Shown here: positions 45,351 to 53,989 of the stretch, piece by piece | Position numbering within the stretch: the first letter of the stretch is position 1 | Layout: each line of letters opens with the position of its first letter | Source of the DNA: an uncultured Candidatus Poseidoniales archaeon | Lineage (GTDB): Archaea; Thermoplasmatota; Poseidoniia; Poseidoniales; Thalassarchaeaceae | Direction: 5' to 3' | DNA: 54,410 bases | NCBI GenBank assembly: GCA_902593945.1 | Contig: CACJKA010000008.1 | Location: forward strand, 1-54,410 | The notes under the pieces: generated by a model | Seen by the model: the letters and a program-made list of their open reading frames with translations, nothing else | The model's database searches: none | Told to the model about the DNA's origin: nothing | Program-made: the position numbers and the translations under genes

Positions 45351-46550
45351 TTAACGCATTGGAGGTGCGAACTGAAGTCCACCCTCTGAAACGAGAGCGT
45401 TAGCAGTTCCTGATCTTGAAATCAAGCATCCAGTCATAGCATCTGAACCACTTGTTCCATCATATGTACCGTCACAGAATGCGTCGTCATATGCTTCACC
45501 GTAGTTACCAGATGCAGCTAGTACTGCTTGCATCCATGTACCTGCTACAGGGTTATCAGTTGTACCTAGACCTAGGTCGGATGTTAGTAACCTGCACATT
45601 CCTGGGTCAATAGTGTTTCCTTCTGCTGTTAGAGCACAAGCAGATGCTGCCATATCAGCAGCGTTAGCTGCAGTTACGCCCATTTCTTCAGCAGTAACCA
45701 TTCCATACCATACCCATGCAACAACGTCCTTGAAATCAGAATCGCCGTCACGTGTAGCAGCCCCTAGAGGCTCCTTGGATAGAAGTTCAGAAGCGATCCA
45801 TGTGCCGCCTTCGATAGAACCATCATTGTCTAATGCCCACTTCTTAGCAACCATAGCAGACATGTCACCAGTGAATGCATCGCACTCGCCAGAAATCAAC
45901 TTGTCAGTTGCTTCAGCAGCATCTGCTGTACCTATTGAGTTAAAGCTAATGTCACGGGATGAGAACCAATCAACCATGTTTCCTTCAGTAGTTGTACCTA
46001 CACCCACACAGATGTTTGCACCATCTAATCCAGATGCTGAGTTACCTGCCTCAGCAGCACCGAAAGCATCTTCACGGACCAAAATACCTTGTCCGTCGAA
46101 GAAGTTCATACCTGCGAAATCAGCGTTTAAATCTGCGTCACGGCTTGTTGTCCAAGTTGTGGTACGGATTAGAACGTCGATTGTTCCAGATGATAGTTTG
46201 TCGAATCTATCCGAGCCTGAAGCAGGGATGTATTCAACACCAGTATCTGGATCAAGGCCAATAGCAGCAGCAACAGCTCTACAGTAAGCAATATCTAGAC
46301 CAGAGCGAACTCCGCTTGTAGCATCCAAGTAACCCATTCCATATTGGGACTCCTTAACGCCACATTTCATGGAACCGCGTTCCACAATTGTGTCTAGAGT
46401 ACTTACAGGTGTTGTATCTGCAACTCCCTGTGCGTATCCTTCATCATAGCTAGCATCTACGTCATCTTGTGTGACGTCAGATCCAGCACAGCCCGCAAGG
46501 GCTGCAGTCATCATTAACAGCATCATAGTTGTAGCGAGTAAACTTCGCAT
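45351..46550 (-). CDS. aapJ: Amino-acid ABC importer substrate-binding lipoprotein (AapJ-like)
   Basis: Extracellular binding protein that delivers amino acids to the permeases. From the ATG at 46550 the signal MRSLLATTMMLLMMTAALAG ends at a lipobox cysteine (AGC), followed by an acidic linker. The mature part has SMKCGVKESQYGMGYLD and RTTTWTTSRDADLNADFAG, typical of the general L-amino-acid (AapJ) group. The start at 46550 is preferred over 46607 since it gives a canonical signal peptide, has GAAGG upstream and sits about 26 bases from a TATA box. Codons are less AT-rich than neighbours, suggesting high expression. Confidence 0.93.
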   Translation of the reverse strand: MRSLLATTMMLLMMTAALAGCAGSDVTQDDVDASYDEGYAQGVADTTPVSTLDTIVERGSMKCGVKESQYGMGYLDATSGVRSGLDIAYCRAVAAAIGLDPDTGVEYIPASGSDRFDKLSSGTIDVLIRTTTWTTSRDADLNADFAGMNFFDGQGILVREDAFGAAEAGNSASGLDGANICVGVGTTTEGNMVDWFSSRDISFNSIGTADAAEATDKLISGECDAFTGDMSAMVAKKWALDNDGSIEGGTWIASELLSKEPLGAATRDGDSDFKDVVAWVWYGMVTAEEMGVTAANAADMAASACALTAEGNTIDPGMCRLLTSDLGLGTTDNPVAGTWMQAVLAASGNYGEAYDDAFCDGTYDGTSGSDAMTGCLISRSGTANALVSEGGLQFAPPMR

Positions 46551-46570
46551 GTGCCTTCTAGAACATATAG

Positions 46571-46580
46571 TAAATATATA
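46571..46580 (-). promoter_or_regulatory. TATA box of the binding-protein gene
   Basis: Minus strand reads TATATATTTA, centred about 26 bases before the ATG at 46550. The spacing implies a transcript that begins at or within a few bases of the start codon. Confidence 0.6.
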
Positions 46581-46586
46581 CTTTCG

Positions 46587-46596
46587 CACATATGTG
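46587..46596. promoter_or_regulatory. Palindrome CACATATGTG, possible operator
   Basis: A perfect ten-base palindrome lies six bases upstream of the TATA box of the binding-protein gene, at the position where archaeal regulators act next to the TFB site. The regulator is unknown. Confidence 0.35.
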
Positions 46597-46782
46597 AATA
46601 AAAACACTGTTTTGAATTGTTAACAAAAAAATAAGCTTCTTCGAGTAATTCTGGTCATATATCAAAAATTAACATTGATAAAAATTGTTACTAAAATTAA
46701 TAATATGAAAGATATGGAGGTTGAAAAAAAACAAAGCTATCGCCGATTATCATAAATTAAAATTGAAAGAAAGGTTGGAAAG

Positions 46783-46806
46783 AGTAGGATGCCGAAGCAT
46801 CCTACT
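46783..46806 (-). terminator. UUCG-capped hairpin behind 16S rRNA
   Basis: On the minus strand a perfect ten-base stem, AGTAGGATGC and GCATCCTACT, closes a TTCG loop with a C-G closing pair, a very stable tetraloop. It starts 24 bases past the 16S 3' end and is followed by pyrimidine-rich CTTTCCAACCTTTCTTTC and T-runs. A terminator or a 3' processing signal is likely. Confidence 0.75.
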
Positions 46807-46829
46807 CCCCCCGGTTTTCCGAGTTTCTT

Positions 46830-48301
<1,472 letters not shown>

Positions 48302-48410
48302 TCTTGTGAAATCACAGTATCCTATCGAAGTCTTGTGGTTGCAATTTGCTGTCACTTTGTTATTGAATTGGCGCAGAAACACATTTCCTTATTTGAATGT
48401 GAAATATCTG
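48302..48410 (-). other. 16S rRNA leader, proximal part
   Basis: About 110 bases directly before the 16S 5' end. A hairpin with CACATT/AATGTG and outer CAGA/TCTG arms can form at its upstream end. I found no long stretch complementary to the 3' trailer, so the usual bulge-helix-bulge processing stem is not evident by eye. Confidence 0.5.
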
Positions 48411-48617
48411 CTTACTTGCACCCCTATTATCGGGGTCAAGTCGTTATTGTGGTTAACCTCCATAACCATGAACTAGGTTCATGGCCGCACTTCCTCGGCA
48501 CACGCTTGACCTGATAGAAGACCTCATCGCACTAAGTGCTCAATCTCCAACGCCAGCCAAACGTAGCAAGTCGCCGACCGGCAAGGGGTATTTCAATATG
48601 CCCTACTAACAAGTAAG
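48411..48617 (-). ncRNA. Folded RNA domain at the 5' end of the 16S transcript
   Basis: A stretch of about 207 bases, distinctly richer in GC than the flanking spacer, closed by an eight-base helix: CTTACTTG (48617-48610) with CAAGTAAG (48418-48411). Inside are perfect hairpins CCATGAAC-loop-GTTCATGG (48484-48466), GCACTTAGTGC (48539-48529), CCCC/GGGG (48435-48421) and a long-range GGTCAAG with CTTGACC. A TATA-like box lies 26 bases upstream of the first helix strand. No coding frame. It lacks the conserved blocks of RNase P RNA, SRP RNA or 5S rRNA, so it may be an independent RNA or a structured pre-rRNA leader. Confidence 0.55.
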
Positions 48618-48639
48618 GGTATTGGGCCGCAGTACATCG

Positions 48640-48646
48640 ATTATAC
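48640..48646 (-). promoter_or_regulatory. TATA-like element of the 16S transcript
   Basis: Minus strand GTATAAT, preceded by AATT. It lies about 26 bases before the first strand of the leader helix at 48617, the normal archaeal TATA-to-start distance. Confidence 0.5.
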
Positions 48647-48663
48647 AATTGCAATAGAGTTAG

Positions 48664-48701
48664 GAAAATAAAATAAAAACATACCTAAATATGATAAAAA
48701 A
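48664..48701 (-). terminator. T-rich tracts after secY
   Basis: After the secY stop the minus strand shows TTTTTT (48701-48696) and GTTTTTATTTTATTTTC (48680-48664), preceded only by a weak ATCC/GGAT stem. Poly-T tracts alone terminate archaeal transcription, so this may end the ribosomal-protein operon before the 16S promoter. The T-rich block could instead belong to that promoter. Confidence 0.4.
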
Positions 48702-48729
48702 TTATCCAAATTAATACGGATTTTTTTCC

Positions 48730-50652
48730 TTAATCTGCGCCAAAGAACTCTCTAAGAACAGGGTGCATTTCCATCGCTTGTTCTTTCTGAATTTGCTCAT
48801 AAGTTCTTAGAATAATACCCACTGCTAGTAGTAAACCAGTTCCTGTAGCATTCCCTACAGTACCTAGTAGATCTGCTCCAGCAGCAAGTAAACCTACGAA
48901 TGCCCCAGAGAAAAGAGTTACAGGTGGGATATATCTTTCTAAGATACGTTCCAATACGACTGGGTTCTTTCTAAATCCAGGTATCTGCATCCCAGTTCTC
49001 TCAATCTGCTTAGCAACATCTTTGGCACCCATATTTGTTGTTTCAATCCAGAACTTAGCGAATACTGTAGAACCAGCTGTCATTACGAAAACGTATACTA
49101 CTACGTGTACCATTAGTTGCCCCAAACTATGCCCATATGCATCTCCAGTCTGATTCAATAATGGCAAGAACCAATCTCCAACTCCGTTAACCATAGAGGA
49201 ATACCAAGCGAAACCATCGGACGGAGTTGTTGCACCAACTTCGTACGAACCAAACCAGTGGGCTCTACTCCAAGCTCCGTTACGTCCAAGAATAGGTACT
49301 GTTGACAATACAGGATGGCTCCAGAATAATAATGTGAACATATTGATATTAGCTAGCAAAGCAGCCATTAGAATTACTGGAATGTTACTCGCGTAAACAA
49401 GACGTATTGGATATTGCCCACGATGACCGCGAACTTTTCCATGAGTTAATGGCAATTCTAACTTACTTGATTCGGCGTAAGCAACTACCAAGAAAACTAT
49501 GATCGAAGAAACTAGAGCCGCTATGGGGTTTGCATGATTCAATAAAATTAATTCGAAACCATTTTCTGAAACTAATTGAGAATTCGTAGCCGTCCGTAAG
49601 GTATAGAAAATCATAGGCAACGTACCTGAGGGAGGGTTCTGGAATGACAAAGGAGAGCCTGCAGTTACCGGCAATGGCGACAATGTTCCTACGAAAGTTG
49701 ATTGAGCAACCCCGGCAGCAATAAACAAAGAAATACCACTGCCAATACCCCACTTACTGACTAACTCATCGAGTAAGAATACAAGATATGAGCCCACGAA
49801 TAATTGTGCTACAATTATCGTGTTGGCCCAACCAATACCAAAGTCTAGAATTAAAGTCTCTGAAGGATCTAAGAATCCATAAACTTGAGGTATTGACTCA
49901 ATCGGAATCATAATCAGAACCAATAATTTTTGAATACCTTGATACAACTGCTTGTCGCTGGAGTTCTGTAAATCTAGCTGTATGATCTTCGCTCCTGCGA
50001 AAAGTTGCATTATAATTGAACCAGTAACAATGGGTCCAATTCCCAGATGCATGATTGAACCGGATGCACCGGCCATAATTGCTCTAAATGATGAGAATAT
50101 ATCTAATGTTGAATCTGAAAGGCCGTAGATCATTACATTTGTCATCATGAAGTAAATGATTAGCACAAGAGTGGTGGTCCATAATTTCTGATTGAAACGT
50201 ACGTGACCTTCTGGTTTTGTGATACTAGGATAAACATCTACGAACCTACTGAGACCATACAAACGACTGCTTTCTGAACCGGAGTACAAAAGACAAACTA
50301 AAGACATAGCAATAGCAACACCAAGAAGTGCTACCCCTACTAATAGGAATCCTACTGCTGCCTTATCTACCCAGCCCCAATATGCTAGTCCTATTACAGA
50401 AGTTAGCCATATACCAGGTTTGAGTATACGTCCTAAATACGGAATATCTCTGATATTATCAGGTAAATCAGTCATTGCACACCACATGATATATGCAACA
50501 TATGGTATCGAAACTAAGAACATTCGAAGTGCTCTCATTTGTTCATCAGGATTTCCATCCAGAAGATCATCGCGGAGCCAGTAGAACAACATACCCCAAT
50601 ATATTGCACCCATTATTGCTGTTCCAATAACATTAGGTTTTCTGTCTACCAT
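48730..50652 (-). CDS. secY: Preprotein translocase subunit SecY with extra N-terminal membrane domain
   Basis: Central channel of the Sec translocon. The SecY core starts at about residue 137 with RFVDVYPSITKPEGHVRFNQ and continues through ten helices, including GIGPIVTGSIIMQLFAG and GIGSGISLFIAAGV. Upstream lie about 135 residues with four more hydrophobic helices (roughly 10-28, 46-62, 83-97, 101-127 counted from the GTG at 50661), absent from SecY proteins as I know them. The ATG at 50652 is preferred since AAGGAGTG precedes it; the GTG at 50661 would add MNL. It follows uL15 by 24 bases at the end of the spc operon. Confidence 0.93.
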   Translation of the reverse strand: MVDRKPNVIGTAIMGAIYWGMLFYWLRDDLLDGNPDEQMRALRMFLVSIPYVAYIMWCAMTDLPDNIRDIPYLGRILKPGIWLTSVIGLAYWGWVDKAAVGFLLVGVALLGVAIAMSLVCLLYSGSESSRLYGLSRFVDVYPSITKPEGHVRFNQKLWTTTLVLIIYFMMTNVMIYGLSDSTLDIFSSFRAIMAGASGSIMHLGIGPIVTGSIIMQLFAGAKIIQLDLQNSSDKQLYQGIQKLLVLIMIPIESIPQVYGFLDPSETLILDFGIGWANTIIVAQLFVGSYLVFLLDELVSKWGIGSGISLFIAAGVAQSTFVGTLSPLPVTAGSPLSFQNPPSGTLPMIFYTLRTATNSQLVSENGFELILLNHANPIAALVSSIIVFLVVAYAESSKLELPLTHGKVRGHRGQYPIRLVYASNIPVILMAALLANINMFTLLFWSHPVLSTVPILGRNGAWSRAHWFGSYEVGATTPSDGFAWYSSMVNGVGDWFLPLLNQTGDAYGHSLGQLMVHVVVYVFVMTAGSTVFAKFWIETTNMGAKDVAKQIERTGMQIPGFRKNPVVLERILERYIPPVTLFSGAFVGLLAAGADLLGTVGNATGTGLLLAVGIILRTYEQIQKEQAMEMHPVLREFFGAD

Positions 50653-50676
50653 TAGATTCACTCCTTGATTCTAAGA

Positions 50677-51093
50677 TTATTCTTCTTCCCATTCATCGTC
50701 GTTGTCAGCAAGGTTTACTGAACCACCCGCAGCTTCAACTTTCTTTATAGCAAGAGAACTTGCTTCATTAACTGTAATACTGAGTGCCTTGTTTATCTTA
50801 CCTTTACCGAGTAACTTATCGAAACCAAGATCTGTTAAATTAATACTCTTACCATCTGCCATTTCTTCAACTTGCTGAAGATTAATTGAAACATTTACAA
50901 CTCTTAAACTTGGGTCTCTATTGAATCCGTGCATACCCCAATGACCTGGCATATACTTAATTCGAGTCATAACACGATGTTTGTTAATTCCAGCATTACC
51001 GCGACCTCCACGCTTACCTGCGCCTCGACCTGCTTTCTTTCCACGACCATGATAGCGTGAGCGACCACGGAATTTATTTGTTCTAGATACCAT
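50677..51093 (-). CDS. rpl15: Large-subunit ribosomal protein uL15
   Basis: The N terminus is the glycine/arginine-rich tail of L15 (RGRSRYHGRGKKAGRGAG), followed by the archaeal segment KYMPGHWGMHGFNRD and a globular C-terminal domain (LLGKGKINKALSITV, AIKKVEAAGGSV). Length 138. The acidic end DNDDEWEEE is a little unusual. GAGGTGA overlapping the uL30 stop serves as ribosome-binding site. Confidence 0.96.
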   Translation of the reverse strand: MVSRTNKFRGRSRYHGRGKKAGRGAGKRGGRGNAGINKHRVMTRIKYMPGHWGMHGFNRDPSLRVVNVSINLQQVEEMADGKSINLTDLGFDKLLGKGKINKALSITVNEASSLAIKKVEAAGGSVNLADNDDEWEEE

Positions 51094-51104
51094 ATTTATT
51101 CACC

Positions 51105-51575
51105 TCAGAGCATTCTCCCTGCAAGATCAGAAATCGCTTCACCTCTGAAACCTAAAGCTCCACCAACAGTGTATGATCTTTTGATTCCACCCCATCCCTT
51201 GCTTCCGCGTGGTGGATGTAATCTAAAAATCGGCTTTAATCCTTCAACATCTTTCATAGTGGCTTCACCAGCGGCCATAGCCTTAGAAAAAGCGGCTACT
51301 GTTTTGTACTTACTAGATGCTTTGATTGTGGCATCGTCAACAGGCTTATCTCCGACCATTCTGCCTCTTTCTTTTAGCAATGTCTCGATGGTTTCTGCAT
51401 CTACCTCGCCCCAAGTAATATAATCCTTGGATTTCTTTAACATTCCAAGATATGTGACATTTTCAGGCACCAGTGTAGCATGATTGACACGTGTCAAATT
51501 AAGCATCATCATAGTATCTTTGATTTTCTTTGTGACTCCTCGATCACTTCTAGCTCTAATTACAAGATAAGTCAT
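51105..51575 (-). CDS. rpl30: Large-subunit ribosomal protein uL30
   Basis: Archaeal long form of L30 (156 residues). YLVIRARSDRGVTKKIKDTMMMLNLTRVNHATLV is the L30 ferredoxin-like core; the remaining ~100 residues are the archaeal/eukaryotic extension, with FRLHPPRGSKGWGGIKRSY near the end. The start overlaps the uS5 stop in an ATGA. Confidence 0.95.
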   Translation of the reverse strand: MTYLVIRARSDRGVTKKIKDTMMMLNLTRVNHATLVPENVTYLGMLKKSKDYITWGEVDAETIETLLKERGRMVGDKPVDDATIKASSKYKTVAAFSKAMAAGEATMKDVEGLKPIFRLHPPRGSKGWGGIKRSYTVGGALGFRGEAISDLAGRML

Positions 51576-52336
51576 TGCATTTTCCTCCCTTTAGTGATGT
51601 TTAACCTCTCGCGGTCACCATCTGTAATTTTAGTTCTATTCAACTCTACAAGAGCATTGAAAGTTGCTCTTGCGAAGTTAATGGTAGTACGAGTTTGACC
51701 CGCAGATCTAGCCCACACGTCAGTAATACCTGCTAATGTGAGTACTCTTCTACCGTAGTCACCAATGACAAGCCCCTTACCTGCAGGAGCTGGCATAAGA
51801 GTAATTCTTGTTGAACCTGAACGCCCTGTAACTTTGAATGGAACCGAATTACCCGGACCTTCGGATGATTCCCATGAACCATTGCCCCTCATAACCGGAA
51901 TTAGGTTTAATTTGGCTTTATCAATAGCCTTACGAATTGCACTGGAAACTTCCTTTCCTTTACATACTGCAAGACCAACATATCCATCACTATTTCCGAC
52001 AACACATAACACATTGAATCTTACACGACGACCTGAGTCAGTCATTCTTTGAATCATATTTACTCCAAGAACATCATCTGTCAAATCAGGAAGTAAAGCA
52101 TCAACTATCTCTACTTCTCTAATTGGGTAGCCTGAATCTACAGCTTGTTCGTAAGTCGTAACTTCGCCATTCATAACCATGTGACCCAATCTTGTACGAG
52201 GAACCCAGCTTCTTAATCCAGCAAGCGGATCAGGGCCTCTTCGACCTCTAGTATCGCTAGATTCGGATGGTGGCGCTAATGCTGCAGCAAGACCAGGAGC
52301 TAGTTGAATAACCTCATTATTTTCTTCATCACTCAT
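51572..52336 (-). CDS. rps5: Small-subunit ribosomal protein uS5
   Basis: The double-stranded-RNA-binding S5 N-terminal domain contains RRVRFNVLCVVGNSDGYVGLAVCKGKEV, and the C-terminal domain contains ITLMPAPAGKGLVIGDYGRRVLTLAGI and DVWARSAGQTRTTINFARATF. At 254 residues it is slightly longer than most archaeal S5 because of an Ala/Pro/Ser-rich N terminus. Its stop and the uL30 start overlap. Confidence 0.96.
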   Translation of the reverse strand: MSDEENNEVIQLAPGLAAALAPPSESSDTRGRRGPDPLAGLRSWVPRTRLGHMVMNGEVTTYEQAVDSGYPIREVEIVDALLPDLTDDVLGVNMIQRMTDSGRRVRFNVLCVVGNSDGYVGLAVCKGKEVSSAIRKAIDKAKLNLIPVMRGNGSWESSEGPGNSVPFKVTGRSGSTRITLMPAPAGKGLVIGDYGRRVLTLAGITDVWARSAGQTRTTINFARATFNALVELNRTKITDGDRERLNITKGRKMQ

Positions 52337-52338
52337 AT

Positions 52339-52848
52339 CTATGCCTCCTCTATCGCTTTAATTGATTTCTTAACTTTATCACCCATGGAATCATCAATAT
52401 GCATTCCATTGATTCGATCGTCATCAGGGAAGACTTCTTCACCATGAGGAATTTCTAATCCTGCATCGACCATTCCTCTCAATGCAGCAAATACTCTACT
52501 ACCCTTTGAGGATGCAGATAGTCCAATATCAAGTATAGCACTATCATGGCCAGATGACATAGCATTCTTTGCTAGAGCGTAACCAGCAAGATAACTCGCT
52601 GGTACTGATTTTCTTGATGCATCATTTGGCCATGAATACTTATCGACTAAGGTTTTACCACTTACTGATGCTAAAACAATATCTCCATCAGGATTAAATT
52701 CGACTAATTGACAAGTTGTTTGAGTATTTGATATCCTTACTACTGCTCTTGGAGTTTCTCCTCTAAGAAGTTTCATTCTCCTTCTATAATCAGTCTCTCC
52801 TTCTCGACGTCTCTTGAATCTTAATCTCTGATTCTTACCGTGTGCCAT
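52339..52848 (-). CDS. rpl18: Large-subunit ribosomal protein uL18
   Basis: Binds 5S rRNA in the central protuberance. RFKRRREGETDYRRRMKLL and AVVRISNTQTTCQLVEF are the archaeal L18 N-terminal block; AGYALAKNAM and ILDIGLSASSKGSRVFAALRGMVDAGL follow in family order. Length 169. It overlaps eL19 by one base. Confidence 0.95.
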   Translation of the reverse strand: MAHGKNQRLRFKRRREGETDYRRRMKLLRGETPRAVVRISNTQTTCQLVEFNPDGDIVLASVSGKTLVDKYSWPNDASRKSVPASYLAGYALAKNAMSSGHDSAILDIGLSASSKGSRVFAALRGMVDAGLEIPHGEEVFPDDDRINGMHIDDSMGDKVKKSIKAIEEA

Positions 52849-53324
52849 TATTCATCGCCTCCAATTTTTATACCATCCAGTCCCATGTTGGTACGCATAT
52901 GAGCAACGGAACGGTATGAGCCTCCCTTTGCCTTTCGATAGTAGTATCTGTATTCACTAGGAGTCAAAGTTTCATCACCCCTCATATCTTTGAGAACTCT
53001 ACGTTGAGCACGAATTAAACGCATCCAGCGATTTTTCTTTGGATCTCTAGAGTTCCTTGTACCCTTCCTAGAACCAGGTCCTTTTCGGCGACCTTTTGCT
53101 TTTTGTGCAGCAACATTTCTTGCTCTGCCACGGCTAGTTCCCTTAATTGGTCTAGCTTTGATTAGTCCCTCCTCAATTAATTGACGAATATCTGCTTTCT
53201 GAACTGCCGTACTAACTTCATCGAGATAGTCTGGATTAATCCATACACGATGAACTCCGACTTCTCTCCCTTCCTTCTTAGAAAGTATCTGTGCAGCCAT
53301 TCTTTTCTGATTAGAAATAATCAT
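52848..53324 (-). CDS. rpl19e: Large-subunit ribosomal protein eL19
   Basis: Archaeal/eukaryotic L19e. RMAAQILSKKEGREVGVHRVWINPDYLDEV is the conserved start; a highly basic middle (GTSRGRARNVAAQKAKGRRK) and MRLIRAQRRVLKDMRGDETLTPSEYR follow. Length 158. AAAGGTGAT precedes the ATG, within the end of eL32. Confidence 0.96.
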   Translation of the reverse strand: MIISNQKRMAAQILSKKEGREVGVHRVWINPDYLDEVSTAVQKADIRQLIEEGLIKARPIKGTSRGRARNVAAQKAKGRRKGPGSRKGTRNSRDPKKNRWMRLIRAQRRVLKDMRGDETLTPSEYRYYYRKAKGGSYRSVAHMRTNMGLDGIKIGGDE

Positions 53325-53977
53325 TGAATATCACCTTTCCTAGTTATTTTCCGGCGATTAAGGACACGGAGGCCTAAATCATCAGCACGATCGTGAATCC
53401 TAGCTCTCTTCCTGTTACCGACACTTGCGCCTACACGAATTGCTTGGCGTTCAGGATCGAGACCATCCAAGTCACTTGGCTGATTTACAAGAACATCCTC
53501 AAAACCTGACGGGTGGAGTCCTCTAACTGCAGATATCTTACCATATCCAACTCTTGCCATTGGAGTACGATATTTCATATTCAATCTCTGTTTAGATTGC
53601 ATACCTTTTGGTTTTCTCCAACCAGTTCTTGAAAGACGATAATATCTGTACCATTCTTGACGACGGAACTTAGGTTGTTTTTTCATTTGAGCGGCTCTAG
53701 TTGCGAGTTGTGCTTTTGTTTCTTCATCCAAAACTGGTTTTTGCCGAGCGGTGTGAATATCATCCCAATCATCTTCATCAAAGAAGTCATCTTCTTCATC
53801 AAATGTGTCTTCGAAATCTTCTACTTCATCTTCAGCCGAAGCCTCGACAGGTGATTCTACAGGAGTATCATTTTCGCTAAGTCTTTCTATTAATGCGCTT
53901 TTATTGCCAGAAACTGGTAGGTTTGCTTCCCTAAGTAATTCCTTTAATTGCGCAACAGTCATGTTTTCGTATTCCAT
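53321..53977 (-). CDS. rpl32e: Large-subunit ribosomal protein eL32 with N-terminal SAP domain
   Basis: The C-terminal ~120 residues are L32e (KFRRQEWYRYYRLSRTGWRK, HPSGFEDVLVNQP, AIRVGASVGNRKR). The N terminus (about 5-35: MTVAQLKELLREANLPVSGN followed by KSALIERLSE) matches the SAP helix-extended-loop-helix motif of nucleic-acid-binding proteins, joined by a strongly acidic linker (about 45-73, rich in D and E). The fusion makes it 218 residues, compared with roughly 130 for the plain protein. It overlaps eL19 by four bases and follows uL6. Confidence 0.93.
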   Translation of the reverse strand: MEYENMTVAQLKELLREANLPVSGNKSALIERLSENDTPVESPVEASAEDEVEDFEDTFDEEDDFFDEDDWDDIHTARQKPVLDEETKAQLATRAAQMKKQPKFRRQEWYRYYRLSRTGWRKPKGMQSKQRLNMKYRTPMARVGYGKISAVRGLHPSGFEDVLVNQPSDLDGLDPERQAIRVGASVGNRKRARIHDRADDLGLRVLNRRKITRKGDIQ

Positions 53978-53989
53978 ACTATTACCTCC

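Noticed and set aside
45613-46287. 224-codon plus-strand frame opposite the amino-acid-binding protein
   Set aside because: Antisense to a gene with lipobox and family motifs; low-complexity Ser/Ala/Pro composition and no recognisable domain.
48302-48410. Bulge-helix-bulge processing stem pairing leader and trailer of 16S
   Set aside because: Only a six-base complementarity (TAGGAT with ATCCTA) was found by eye, too short to claim.
48411-48617. RNase P RNA, SRP RNA or 5S rRNA
   Set aside because: GAGGAAGTGCGG recalls the RNase P block GAGGAAAGTCC and CAGGTC recalls the SRP core, but the order and the partner motifs (ACAGAA...GGCTTA; GGAAGGAGCAG) are missing. Left unassigned.
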